From: Paludibacteraceae bacterium
GTDB lineage: Bacteria; Bacteroidota; Bacteroidia; Bacteroidales; Paludibacteraceae
NCBI GenBank assembly: GCA_017962085.1
Contig: JAGCWA010000017.1
Location: forward strand, 1-64,000
Direction of reading: 5' to 3'
DNA length: 64,000 nucleotides
Below are positions 1 through 9,200 of the stretch, piece after piece. Each line of letters opens with the position of its first letter. Position 1 is the first letter of the stretch. The notes below the pieces were generated by a model. The model had not been told where the DNA came from. It worked only from the letters and a program-made list of their open reading frames with translations, and did not search any database. Made by a program: the position numbers and the translations under genes.

Positions 1-44
1 CTCCGGCCTCCGCCCGGGGGGCTTTTCGTTTCCGAAAGCGGGTG

Positions 45-76
45 CAAAAGTACGGCCTTCCGCGCTTCCCGCCAAA
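45..76 (-). promoter_or_regulatory. Strong leftward promoter, stable-RNA-like
   Basis: Read on the minus strand, a TTTG (-33) and TACTTTTG (-7) are separated by 20 bases, close to the Bacteroidota consensus. The text after the -7 box (GCACCCGCTTTCGG, then a GC-rich stretch) resembles leaders of rRNA or tRNA operons in this phylum. The transcript would leave the window at its left edge. The promoter reading is well supported by sequence. The stable-RNA target is an inference. Confidence 0.55.
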
Positions 77-326
77 CTTTTTCACATCTTTTTTCGTGGC
101 TTTTTTACAACGCGCTGTGTTTCAGGGAGAAAAAATTTAGGTCATCGCAAGATACAAACAAGGAATTTCATGTTCATACACCCCAATGACCACATTTGGA
201 CCTATATTTCATGCCCTCAACACAGAAAGAAGGTGGCGCACTTACCCACAAGTCCGCCACCACTCCGTGATTCCTATATCCGTGATTCGAGTAAATCAAC
301 CTACTCACTCACTCCTTCCGAACAGG

Positions 327-632
327 TTATTCGACCTCGAAATCCAAGCATTTCCTGTCGGCGGTGAAAGGACGCACCTTCGTGTCCGCCACCTGCACAT
401 GGGCAGGATGCACCGCATACGCCTTCAAAGCCTCAAAGCTCTCCAAGGTTGAGTCCAACATCACATCGACATTGGATGTAGGCAAGCCATTGACATTCAC
501 CTTCACATCGATCAAACCAGGGACAACCCCCTTCAATCCTTCCAAACCAGCTTTGATGCCTGCCTTAATCTCCTCTTTCTCAGACGCTGAGAAGGTGTCC
601 TTCAACGTCCACAAAATAACATGCTTTACCAT
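327..632 (-). CDS. Dabb-family stress-responsive alpha/beta barrel protein
   Basis: A protein of about 101 residues beginning MVKHVILW. The opening beta strand with KHVILW, the central helix ending LKGVVPGL and the late VHPAHVQVADTKVRP segment match the Dabb (stress-responsive A/B barrel) family. These are small dimeric ferredoxin-like-fold proteins, usually without a known substrate in bacteria. A longer frame reaches 677, but the internal ATG at 632 gives the family's usual start and length. No signal peptide is visible, so it is probably cytosolic. It stands alone, with no operon partner. The function is not predictable beyond the fold. Confidence 0.85.
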   Translation of the reverse strand: MVKHVILWTLKDTFSASEKEEIKAGIKAGLEGLKGVVPGLIDVKVNVNGLPTSNVDVMLDSTLESFEALKAYAVHPAHVQVADTKVRPFTADRKCLDFEVE

Positions 633-768
633 AATGTCTACCTTAATTAAATTCTTCTTTCCCGCAAAGATACTCAAAAGAACCCTTTGGTTGAATTAAA
701 CTTATCATGAAAAGTGGCGCTTATCCCTAGTTTTTAGTATTCCAACAACGTGAAAATAAAACATTAAA

Positions 769-1224
769 TCACTCCACATTCTTTTTTTTATCTTTCAACG
801 TCACATTCACTGTAATAGATGTTTTCCCCTCGTACCACCCATGTGCACCCTTAAAATGCAACTGATTTTCTGGTATAATAGTATCAAACGGTTCATATAG
901 TGTCGTATCGCCAACAAATCTGAAGGGATACCCATCATTACCCCAACCAAGGCTATATAAATCCTTCATCACCCGATAAGTCCCTTCTTCGTCCGTAAAA
1001 GTCAAGGTTCTGACATGTTCTACGGAATCATGATACATTGATAGACTGTTGATTTTAACCTCAGATAAACATTCACCTCTCTCGTTCACCACTTTACCCC
1101 TCATGTCAAAATCAGCAGTAGGCGTCCCATACATGCCTCCGCAACCTGAAATGCTAGAATATCCTAAGATTCCAAGCACCATTTTTAAACCCATTTGGAA
1201 AAATCGACCGAACATTTCTTTCAT
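769..1224 (-). CDS. Putative lipoprotein of the radical SAM-associated type
   Basis: About 151 residues with a lipoprotein signal sequence: a hydrophobic stretch ends in SISGC, and the Cys near residue 29 is the likely acylation site. The mature start (GCGGMYGTPTADFDMRGKVV) resembles Bacteroidales lipoproteins annotated as radical SAM-associated putative lipoproteins, which share a C..MYGTPTA-type motif followed by a short beta-sandwich domain. The rest looks like one carboxypeptidase-regulatory-like beta domain (KVVNERGECLSEVKI). No radical SAM gene lies nearby, so the usual partner is absent from the visible context. The start at 1224 was chosen over 1242 because it gives a compact signal peptide. 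The family assignment is from memory of the motif, and the function is unknown. Confidence 0.6.
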   Translation of the reverse strand: MKEMFGRFFQMGLKMVLGILGYSSISGCGGMYGTPTADFDMRGKVVNERGECLSEVKINSLSMYHDSVEHVRTLTFTDEEGTYRVMKDLYSLGWGNDGYPFRFVGDTTLYEPFDTIIPENQLHFKGAHGWYEGKTSITVNVTLKDKKKNVE

Positions 1225-1599
1225 AACAAAATAATTTAGCATTCAAATACTTTCACCACAAAAGCAAACAATGCTACAAATATATACAAAAAACGTATAT
1301 TCGACATAAATTTTACATTTTTTTATTGCCCCAAAAATTATAATGGTCAATGTAATGTTATAATACACATTATATAAAATAAAGGATTCTATTTCCGCAT
1401 CTATACATATCATATAATTGACAATAGATAATAAACGTACAAAATACTCATTTTACTATATAGTTATATGTATATTTTACATTTTTTTATTACTTTTGAG
1501 GGCAATTCACAATGAACGGCTTTTCATCATTCGACTTAATAGGTTCGAGCGAGTGTTGAAAATTAAAATAATAGAACCTTCGCTTTAATATTCAATATC
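1225..1599. other. AT-rich intergenic region without recognised gene
   Basis: About 375 bases, very AT-rich, between a minus-strand lipoprotein gene and a plus-strand lipoprotein gene. It must contain both divergent promoters. TATATGTATATTTTAC and a run ending TTACTTTTGAG near 1491-1500 resemble -7 boxes for the rightward gene. No ORF with plausible codon use and no stable hairpin was seen. Confidence 0.5.
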
Positions 1600-2541
1600 A
1601 TGAAAAAGAGATACATTTTATTGGGTTTCATTTGTGCACTAACATCATGTAAATCAGCCATTGACAAATCCATCACCGAACCCCTTAGCAATAAAGAAAT
1701 GGTCGAAATATGCAAGGATTATAGCGACCTGAATTTAGAAAAACCTCTCGCATATATTGGATCAGAAGAGTCATATCTAAGACATCTCGCTAAGGATCTA
1801 TACCTAAAATATGCGGACGTGACCTATCGCGATATTATAAAATACCGTGAAATGGCAACGGACACAAATAGGCTAAAGGAGCTTAAAGAAAAATACGACC
1901 AGTACGCCAATGTATGTTGTGATTCCGCATGGAAGAAGATAACCGACATCCGCGAGAGCATAAAAAGAGACACATCGTTCAATAAATATGCAAAAATATA
2001 CTATACCCTGGGAGAATCAGAAGATCGATTTCATTGCCCACCTAGAAAACGCAAAACTATAAATGCCAATATTGATCTCTATGATAATGAGATAACACGT
2101 TTTGGAGGAATTGTAAGTATAGCGTCAAAAGAAGGAGCCAGTAATCCAATTATCAAATTCCATATTTATGATGCCTATGTTGATCGATATGGTTGTAGTT
2201 TCTCTAGGAACCCAGCATATGATGAGGACACCTTGGATTACGTCAGTGGTGAATATGATTACGCATTCAATATCCTTTGGGTGGAAAAGGGAGGCGAAAC
2301 ACTATACACATCCAAGGAATACTGGGATCTACTTAAATCAAATAGTAAGCCCATATTGTTCAGTTATTCTTTTTACGACTCGTATTTCGTAAGGGATATA
2401 GCCATAAACGACAAACAATTATTTAAAATCACAAACATCGACATCAAAAGCCGAAAAGCTTTCACGGATTCCCTTTTATTCGAGCAAATGAACGAGAGAA
2501 CCAGAAGAGCGGGAGAATTCTATTTAACCTTAAAACAATAA
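1600..2541 (+). CDS. Hypothetical lipoprotein, 313 aa
   Basis: The N-terminus MKKRYILLGFICALTSCKS is a short type II signal peptide with lipobox LTSC, so the product should be a membrane-anchored lipoprotein after cleavage before Cys17. The mature part is mixed alpha/beta and rich in Tyr, Lys and Asp, with an alpha-helical N-terminal half (residues 40-130) and a beta-rich C-terminal half (150-300). I recognise no domain. The gene is more AT-rich than ychF and mnmA downstream, suggesting accessory origin. Neighbours give no functional hint. Confidence 0.7.
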   Translation: MKKRYILLGFICALTSCKSAIDKSITEPLSNKEMVEICKDYSDLNLEKPLAYIGSEESYLRHLAKDLYLKYADVTYRDIIKYREMATDTNRLKELKEKYDQYANVCCDSAWKKITDIRESIKRDTSFNKYAKIYYTLGESEDRFHCPPRKRKTINANIDLYDNEITRFGGIVSIASKEGASNPIIKFHIYDAYVDRYGCSFSRNPAYDEDTLDYVSGEYDYAFNILWVEKGGETLYTSKEYWDLLKSNSKPILFSYSFYDSYFVRDIAINDKQLFKITNIDIKSRKAFTDSLLFEQMNERTRRAGEFYLTLKQ

Positions 2542-2579
2542 AAAGGATATAGAAAGATTTACAATTTACTATTGACTCT

Positions 2580-2607
2580 TTTGAGAGAAGAAATTTATGT
2601 ATATTTG
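2580..2607 (+). promoter_or_regulatory. Promoter for a short hairpin transcript
   Basis: TTTG at 2580-2583 and TATATTTG at 2600-2607, with a 16-base spacer, give a Bacteroidota-type promoter. The spacer is slightly shorter than the usual 18-20. Transcription would start near 2612-2615, immediately before a strong hairpin. Confidence 0.5.
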
Positions 2608-2611
2608 CAGT

Positions 2612-2653
2612 GACGACGGTTGCGTGAAGCCCTTCTTCACCCCGTCGTTTTTT
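2612..2653 (+). ncRNA. Candidate small hairpin RNA or terminated leader
   Basis: A compact hairpin: outer stem ACGACGG (2613-2619) with CCGTCGT (2642-2648), inner stem GTGAAG (2624-2629) with CTTCAC (2635-2640), then six T. With the promoter just upstream this would give a transcript of only about 40-45 nt ending in an intrinsic terminator. It may be a small RNA, an attenuated leader of ychF (start 2839) or a relic of a mobile unit. No known RNA family was recognised. Confidence 0.4.
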
Positions 2654-2838
2654 ATCCTGTTATGCATATTTTACCATTTACAATTTACTATTGACTCAAT
2701 ACCTATCGCCCAAACAAATTCATCCACAACACTCTGAAAACACCCCGCAAAACAAATAATCAACCATGAAAAAGGGTAAACTAAAAAAGAATAGGTATCT
2801 TCGCGGAAAGAATTAAAAGAAATAATACATAACAAAAT

Positions 2839-3939
2839 ATGGCATTACAATGTGGCATCGTGGGGTTGCCTAACGTAGGAAAGTCAACCCTTTTCAACTG
2901 TTTATCCAACGCGAAAGCGCAAGCGGCTAATTTTCCATTCTGCACAATAGAGCCTAACGTGGGCGTGATCACCGTGCCCGACGAGCGCCTCAACAAACTG
3001 GCGGAGATCGACCATCCGCAACGTGTCATCCCTACCACGGTGGAGATCGTGGACATCGCGGGTCTCGTGAAGGGAGCCAGCAAGGGAGAGGGCTTGGGCA
3101 ATAAGTTCCTCGCCAACATCCGCGAGACGGACGCCATCCTCCACGTGCTCCGTTGCTTCGACGACGAGAACGTGACACATGTGGACGGCAGCGTGGACCC
3201 TGTGCGCGACAAGGAGATCATCGACATGGAGCTCCAACTGAAAGACTTGGAGACCGTCGAGAGCCGCATCCAGAAAGTACAGAAGCAAGCCCAGACCGGA
3301 GGCGACAAGACCGCCAAGGCAGTGCTGGACATCCTCCTGAGATACAAGGCCGCATTGGAGGCTGGCAAGTCTGCCCGTACCGTGGAGCTCACCAAAGAGG
3401 AGAAACCGATCGTCAAGGACCTCTTCCTCCTCACCACCAAGCCTGTCCTCTACGTCTGCAACGTGGACGAGGCCAGCGCCGTCAGCGGTAACAAATATAC
3501 CCAAGCGGTAGCGGAGGCTATCAAGGAGGAGAAGGCTGACATGCTGATCGTGGCGGCCGCCACCGAAGCGGACATCGCCGAACTGGAGACCTACGAGGAG
3601 CGCCAGATGTTCCTCGAAGAGGTGGGACTGAAGGAGTCGGGCGTGGCCAGACTGATCAAAGCAGCCTACAAGCTGCTGGACCTCCAGACCTTCTTCACCT
3701 CAGGAGCGGACGAGACCCGCGCATGGACCTTCCGCCGCGGCATGAAGGCTCCGCAATGCGCCGGCATCATCCACACGGACTTCGAGAAGGGATTCATCCG
3801 CGCCGAGGTCATCAAATACGAGGACTACGTGGCCTTAGGCTCCGAAGCAGCCTGCCGCGAAGCTGGTAAGATATCCATAGAGGGAAAAGAATACATCGGA
3901 CAGGACGGTGACATCATGCACTTCCGTTTCAACGTCTGA
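2839..3939 (+). CDS. ychF: Redox-regulated ATPase YchF (Obg-like)
   Basis: 366 residues, the usual YchF length. The G domain shows the P-loop GLPNVGKSTLFNCLS (residues 8-22), switch region TTVEIVDIAGLVKGASKGEGLGNKFL (G3 DIAG near 72) and a YVCNVDE motif in place of the canonical NKxD, which explains the ATP rather than GTP preference known for this family. The C-terminal TGS-like domain ends FRAEVIKYEDY...GDIMHFRFNV, the normal YchF ending. The family binds ribosomes and is linked to translation and stress responses. It is followed 20 bases later by mnmA, probably in one transcript of housekeeping genes. Confidence 0.97.
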   Translation: MALQCGIVGLPNVGKSTLFNCLSNAKAQAANFPFCTIEPNVGVITVPDERLNKLAEIDHPQRVIPTTVEIVDIAGLVKGASKGEGLGNKFLANIRETDAILHVLRCFDDENVTHVDGSVDPVRDKEIIDMELQLKDLETVESRIQKVQKQAQTGGDKTAKAVLDILLRYKAALEAGKSARTVELTKEEKPIVKDLFLLTTKPVLYVCNVDEASAVSGNKYTQAVAEAIKEEKADMLIVAAATEADIAELETYEERQMFLEEVGLKESGVARLIKAAYKLLDLQTFFTSGADETRAWTFRRGMKAPQCAGIIHTDFEKGFIRAEVIKYEDYVALGSEAACREAGKISIEGKEYIGQDGDIMHFRFNV

Positions 3940-3959
3940 GAAATAACTCCTCGGCAACC

Positions 3960-5045
3960 ATGAGCAAAGGGAAAGTCTTAATGGCCATGAGCGGAGGCAT
4001 CGACAGCACGATGTCCGCCATCCTACTCCAAGAGCAGGGCTACGACCTGGTTGGGGTCACCTACCGCACATGGGACAGCATGAAGGAGAGCTGCCTCGCC
4101 AAGGAGAAGGGCTGCTGCACCATAGACGCTATCATGGAGGCCAAACGCATGGCCGAAAGCCTAGGGTTCGAACATCACATCGTCGACCTGAGGGAGAACT
4201 TCCGGGAATCGGTCATCCAGAACTTCATCGACGAATACATGGCGGGACGCACCCCCAACCCGTGCGTCATCTGCAACGCCACCATCAAATGGGGCAAACT
4301 GGTGGAGGTGGCCGACCAAATGGGTTGCGACTACATCGCCACCGGCCATTATGCACAGATCAAGGAGGAAAACGGCCACCACTACCTCTGCAATGCGGTG
4401 GACAACCTCAAGGACCAAACCTATTTCCTCTGGCGCATCAAGGAGGAGTTCCTCTCACGGACGCTCTTCCCGCTGGGACAATACACCAAACAGGAGGTGC
4501 GGGCCATGGCCAAACAGAGAGGGTACGAGAAGCTATCCACCAAGACCGAAAGCCAGGAGATCTGTTTCATCCCCAACGACGACTACCGTGAATTCCTGCA
4601 GACCAACGTGGAAAACTATGCGGAGCGGTGCGTTCCGGGACACTTCGTCGACATGCAGGGACGTAAGATAGGCACCCATGAGGGATTCCAGAACTACACG
4701 ATAGGACAGCGCAAAGGCTTACGGGTCGCCTTCGGAGAACCCCGCTACGTGGCAGGTATCAACGCCAAGAAAAATACAGTCAAGCTGGGCACACGGGAGG
4801 ATTTGCTGAGCGATAAACTGGAAGCGAGAGCTTGCCAGTTCACCGACCTCGAAGCATTGCAGAACAACCCCAACGTCGAGGCCCGCATACGGTATAAAAG
4901 TCCGGCAACACCCGCCACCATCGAGACGGACGGTAACAAGATGAAGGTACACTTCGCCCAACCCGTCTGGGGAGTTACGCCAGGACAATCCGTCGTCCTC
5001 TACCAAGAGGGCAAGGTAATCGGTGGCGGCGTGATCGTGAAATAA
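3960..5045 (+). CDS. mnmA: tRNA-specific 2-thiouridylase MnmA
   Basis: 361 residues. The enzyme adenylates and then thiolates U34 of tRNA(Lys, Glu, Gln) in the cytosol. Visible landmarks are the PP-loop AMSGGIDSTMSA (residues 9-20), the catalytic Cys in NPCVICN (about residue 101), TGHYAQ, and the second catalytic Cys in the ESQEICFIP segment (about residue 200). The C-terminal beta-barrel follows (YTIGQRKGL...GGGVIVK). Length and motif order are normal. It lies directly downstream of ychF and shares its GC-rich codon use, so the pair is probably co-transcribed. Confidence 0.97.
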   Translation: MSKGKVLMAMSGGIDSTMSAILLQEQGYDLVGVTYRTWDSMKESCLAKEKGCCTIDAIMEAKRMAESLGFEHHIVDLRENFRESVIQNFIDEYMAGRTPNPCVICNATIKWGKLVEVADQMGCDYIATGHYAQIKEENGHHYLCNAVDNLKDQTYFLWRIKEEFLSRTLFPLGQYTKQEVRAMAKQRGYEKLSTKTESQEICFIPNDDYREFLQTNVENYAERCVPGHFVDMQGRKIGTHEGFQNYTIGQRKGLRVAFGEPRYVAGINAKKNTVKLGTREDLLSDKLEARACQFTDLEALQNNPNVEARIRYKSPATPATIETDGNKMKVHFAQPVWGVTPGQSVVLYQEGKVIGGGVIVK

Positions 5046-5199
5046 TTTCAGACTACCTAACCTATTCAATATCAACAAAAAACGACTAACCAAATTGTTT
5101 CTTCGAGATATAATTCCCTCTGGAAAACCACACAACGGCAACAGAAATCAACGGAATATCTACCCTACCACCATCACACAAAAAATTAATTATAGCCTT

Positions 5200-5261
5200 A
5201 TTGGCATTCCACACAAAAAATCCATATCTTTGTCTTGAGGCAAGGGAAGAACCGTTGCCTC
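5200..5261 (+). promoter_or_regulatory. sod promoter with hairpin at the mRNA 5' end
   Basis: The -7 box TATCTTTG lies at 5225-5232, with a weak -33 (ATTGG at 5200-5204) about 20 bases upstream. The transcript would begin almost exactly at a stem GAGGCAA (5237-5243) paired with TTGCCTC (5255-5261). A 5'-terminal hairpin of this kind often stabilises mRNA. There is no T-run after it, so it is not a terminator. Confidence 0.6.
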
Positions 5262-5287
5262 GATTCATTCACTTAAAACAAACAAAT

Positions 5288-5884
5288 ATGGCTAGCCAAA
5301 AATTTGAATTGATGACACTCCCCTACGCCGCCAATGCGTTGGAACCAGTTATCAGCCAGCAGACCATCGCCTTCCACCATGGGAAGCACCTGCAAGCTTA
5401 CGTGAACAACCTCAATGCACTGTTGCCCGGCTCGGGCTTCGAAGAGACGCCGCTCGTGGAGATCGTCAAGAAATCGACTGGCGGAATCTTCAACAACGCA
5501 GGACAAATACTGAACCATGAGCTCTACTTCGGACAGTTCCGTCCGGCTAAAGCGGACAACCAGCCTGCGGGAAATATCGCCAATGCGATCACCAGGGACT
5601 TCGGGTCGTTCGACGCCTTCAAGGAGGAGTTCCAGAAGAAGGGCGCTACCCTATTCGGCTCCGGCTGGGTGTGGCTCTCCGCGGACGCTAATGGCAAGCT
5701 CGTCATCACCCAAGAGGCGAACGCCGCTAACCCCGCAAAGCAAGGACTGAAACCCCTGCTGACCTTCGACGTGTGGGAGCACGCCTACTATTTGGACTAT
5801 CAGAACCGTCGTCCGGACCACCTCGCCGCTCTTTGGTCAATCATCGACTGGCAAGTCGTGGAGCAACGGTATAATGCGAAATAA
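5288..5884 (+). CDS. sodB: Iron/manganese superoxide dismutase
   Basis: 198 residues. It dismutates superoxide to oxygen and peroxide. Metal ligands are visible: His in AFHHGKHLQAYVNNLN, His in ILNHELYF, and Asp/His in FDVWEHAYYLDYQNRRPDHLAALW. The Gly/Gln signature GSGWVWL is present. The start at 5288 (MASQKFEL) follows a normal leader. A longer frame from 5201 would run through the promoter hairpin and is rejected. No signal peptide is visible, so it is cytosolic. Metal choice (Fe, Mn or cambialistic, as in several Bacteroidota) cannot be read from sequence by eye. A strong terminator follows. Confidence 0.96.
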   Translation: MASQKFELMTLPYAANALEPVISQQTIAFHHGKHLQAYVNNLNALLPGSGFEETPLVEIVKKSTGGIFNNAGQILNHELYFGQFRPAKADNQPAGNIANAITRDFGSFDAFKEEFQKKGATLFGSGWVWLSADANGKLVITQEANAANPAKQGLKPLLTFDVWEHAYYLDYQNRRPDHLAALWSIIDWQVVEQRYNAK

Positions 5885-5936
5885 CCAGCATAGAGTATCA
5901 GTGCAATAGGCTGGTAAACAGAACTATACAAGATGG

Positions 5937-5985
5937 GGTTGAGTGGGTGGCCGTTACGCTGTCCACTCAACCTTTTTCTTTCGAG
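5937..5985 (+). terminator. Intrinsic terminator of sod
   Basis: GGTTGAGTGG at 5937-5946 pairs with CCACTCAACC at about 5962-5971, followed by TTTTTC. Ten perfect base pairs and a T-run 50 bases past the stop codon. Confidence 0.85.
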
Positions 5986-6036
5986 GCAAGATTACACTCA
6001 CGGCGGTTTTTACTTACTGTATTAGATATAATATAA

Positions 6037-6062
6037 CATTTACTATTTAACGATTTACGATT
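6037..6062. repeat. AT-rich intergenic repeat word
   Basis: ACATTTACTATTTAACGATT followed by TACGAT, a member of the same AGTAAAT/ATTTACT family as 2557-2578. It lies in the 374-base gap between sod and the M60-like gene, which otherwise holds only the sod terminator and the promoter at 6140. Confidence 0.45.
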
Positions 6063-6139
6063 CCATAAACGCAGAACGAATATTCACCTTCTGCCTCATC
6101 TAAATGAAAGGGTCATGTTACACACTTGAAAAATTTTTT

Positions 6140-6193
6140 TATCTTTGTTACGAGAGGGAAACTGCTTTGCCGATGGTAGCTCCTCTCTTTTGT
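6140..6193 (+). promoter_or_regulatory. -7 box plus hairpin ahead of the M60-like protease gene
   Basis: TATCTTTG at 6140-6147 is a good -7 box. No clear -33 is visible. The transcript would open with GAGAGG (6152-6157) pairing with CCTCTC (6182-6187) and then TTTTGT, giving an attenuator-like or stabilising hairpin in the leader of the gene that starts at 6259. Confidence 0.5.
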
Positions 6194-6258
6194 AAAAGTG
6201 GCATATCACAACTTTTTATTTCTTGGTTTTTAGCAGTCTATAAATAAAGCATAAGCGT

Positions 6259-9200
6259 ATGAAAAAACTTTTTACCAAAATAACCACTACGCTATTCTCC
6301 GTCATGGCATGTTGCGCCATGGATGTCTGGTCGATGAGCACATTCCATGTGGAAGAGGCTGGTTCCCTATCCTCCCTCTTTTCCCCAGGCGACAAGGAGG
6401 TGAAGATCACGGGTTCCATCAACGGAACGGACGTCAAATACCTTCGCCAGCTAATCGACGAGGGGTCGGTCACGTCGCTGGACCTCTCCGAAGTGGCGAT
6501 CGTGAGCGGTGGGGACGCCTATTACGAAAACCACCGGACAAGGATGAATGCCATCGGGGAGGCTATGTTCACGGAATGCTCGAACCTACAGTATGTAGTG
6601 CTTCCCCAATCGGTCACGAAAATCTACGCCAACGCCTTTTCCCACACGGGTCTGAAGGAAGTTGTCATCCCTCAAAATGTCGAGTCGATCGGTATGGATG
6701 CCTTTGCCTATTGCGAGGCGCTGCACACTGTCGTCATCGGGGCCAATGTCACATCCCTGGCGCAAGGCGTATTCTATAGCTCCTCCGTCAAGGTCGCCTA
6801 TGTCATACCGATGTATCCTCCACAGATCGACAATTACCTCTTCTCTTCCGAACCGGACATCCTCGTCTATTCGGAGATGGAGAACACCTATAAAGGGTCC
6901 GAATGGAACGAGTTCGGCACCATCAAGGGTACCTTGGACGAGTACTATGCGCAAGAGAAGGACCCGCTGCTCATCCTGCGTTCAAAGCTTGGCACCTACT
7001 TCAAAGATGCGGCCTGCACGGAACTGAGGGACGAATATGCCGCGATGGGCGATAATGATCTCTCCCAAGCGATGAAGGGAAGCGAAATACCTGATGGGAT
7101 CATTGCTATTGCCTTGAAAATCAAGAATAATGATTGGGATAAGTACGAAAAGGATTTCAGGATCCATGATTATGCGGCCTATAGCGACGCCAACTATTGG
7201 AACAACTTGCTCATGAGTTCCAGTGGCTCATACATGGGTAATCCGACGGGTATCTACTCGGCGGATAGTGAAACCATCTACGTCTTCGTGGATCAAGATG
7301 TACCGAGCGACGCGACGCTCTACTTCGCGGGATGTGTCGGCAACGCCCTCATCTCAAATGCGAAGGCAGGCACAAGGCTCTCCAAGGGAGTGAACATCAT
7401 CGATGGACGGAAGGATGCCCTCTACTATATCGTCTATACCGCCGATACCCGCTCGATGACGAAGAAGCTCAACGAGTGGCCTACCCTCAAGATCCATGTC
7501 GAGGGTGGCGTGGTGAATGGTTACTATGATTTGGCGCGCCATAACGATGCCGAGTACGTGGAGTTGTTAGGCAACGCCACGCATGAGCTCTTCACCGTCA
7601 AGGGGGCGGAGACGCTGCTCAACTTCAGGACCTCCTCCTATCGGGAGCTCTTCCCTTCCTCCATCGACAAGGATGTCATCTGGTTTGATAGCCTCACCGT
7701 GTGGGAGAAGGAGCTGATGGGTATCTGCGAGTCGGTGGCCACCGGACAACGGGCCAATCCGCCCTACAACCTGACGGGCGGCGAATCTTACTTCCCGATC
7801 TACTACAACAACCCGAACTTCGCCATCGAAGGGGACGAATCCGACGATGGATACGCGAACTCCACCACCTACCGCACATCCTACAATTCGGTGGATTGCA
7901 TCTCCAAAACATTTGACGTGAGCAGGGAGGATCATGATGATTGGTGCGCCGGACACGAATGTGGACACAACAACCAGCAAGCCATCAACCTGGAAGGTTG
8001 CACGGAGGTTTCGAACAACCTCTTCTCCAACGTGATCTGCTTCCTTGACGGACGCACCACCTCCAAGGGATTGTCGCTCTCCACCACGATGAACGACTAT
8101 GTGCACCATACGCCGTACTTCATACGAAACGTTTCCAGCATGATGAGGATGTATTACCAATTGTACCTCTACTACCATCAGGCAAGGAAGAACACTTCGT
8201 TCTACCCGACGCTCTTCCAGGAGTTGCGTAAGGATCCTTTGGAACTTTGGGATAATACGAACAATAGCTCGCTGAAGTTCGTCCGAAAGGTTTGCGAGGT
8301 GGCGCAGGAGGACCTGACCGACTTCTTCACCGTATGGGGATTCTTCGAGCCTTGCAGCCTGACCATCGACGACTACGGGGTCCGTTCCATGGAGGTGCTG
8401 CAGGAAGACATAGACCGGACGTTGGAGGAGATCTCACAATATCCGAAGAAGAACAGGGAGATCCTTTTCGTGGAAGACCGCGCTGATTATGTGTTGACCA
8501 CCGACTTCCTGACAACGCCAGGCGAGAAGCGAACGGGTTCGGAGATGGTCGGCCTCTACGCTAACCTGGGACAGTTCACGGACTACATTTCGGAGGTGGC
8601 GGAGCCTTCCGAGTATACTTATATGCAGGCGGATTCCTTCTATGCCATGACGGGTACGGGGGGCATAGGCTTCTTGGTGCAGGACAAGGAGGGCAAGATG
8701 CTCTACGCCTCCAACACGCTGAGTTTCTGCCTGCCATCCTCCATCGGAAAGGATTTCTCCATCTACTCCGTCGATGCAGACGGCACCCTGCATGAGGTGA
8801 CCAAGCAAGAAGGCGGGAAGGAGGTCGTCCACCTGACAGAGCCAGGCACTTTGTCCGATTCCCTTACCTCCCAAGCCATAAAGGCTGTCATCACTGGTCC
8901 GCTCAATGGTACTGACGTGCAGTACCTCCGCAAGCTGATCAACGAAGGGAGGTTGCAGTCGCTGGATCTCTCCGGGGCGACGATCGTGAGCGGGGGCGAT
9001 GCCTATTACGAAGACCACATGACCACTACGGATATGATTGGGGACGACTTCTTCTACGAGTGCACAAAACTTGTTTCAGTAGTCCTGCCTCAGTCCGTCA
9101 CCACCATCGGGCAACAGTCGTTTAGCCACTCAAGCCTGCTGGGAGCAGTGATACCGGACAGTGTCACCACCATAGGATTCGATGCGTTCGCCTACTGCGA

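Larger units (their letters stand above)
2557..2697. repeat. 22-bp direct repeats flanking a small hairpin unit
   Basis: ATTTACAATTTACTATTGAC followed by TC occurs exactly at 2557-2578 and again at 2676-2697. Between the copies lie a promoter-like sequence and a terminator-like hairpin. The repeat belongs to a family of AT-rich intergenic words (AGTAAAT/ATTTACT) also found at 6037-6062, 56863-56895 and 60598-60632. Confidence 0.7.

Noticed and set aside
2902-3504. Long minus-strand frame opposite ychF
   Set aside because: It is a shadow of a GC-rich conserved gene with no family signature.
5201-5287. N-terminal extension of superoxide dismutase
   Set aside because: It would run through the promoter and leader hairpin. 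The ATG at 5288 gives the normal length.
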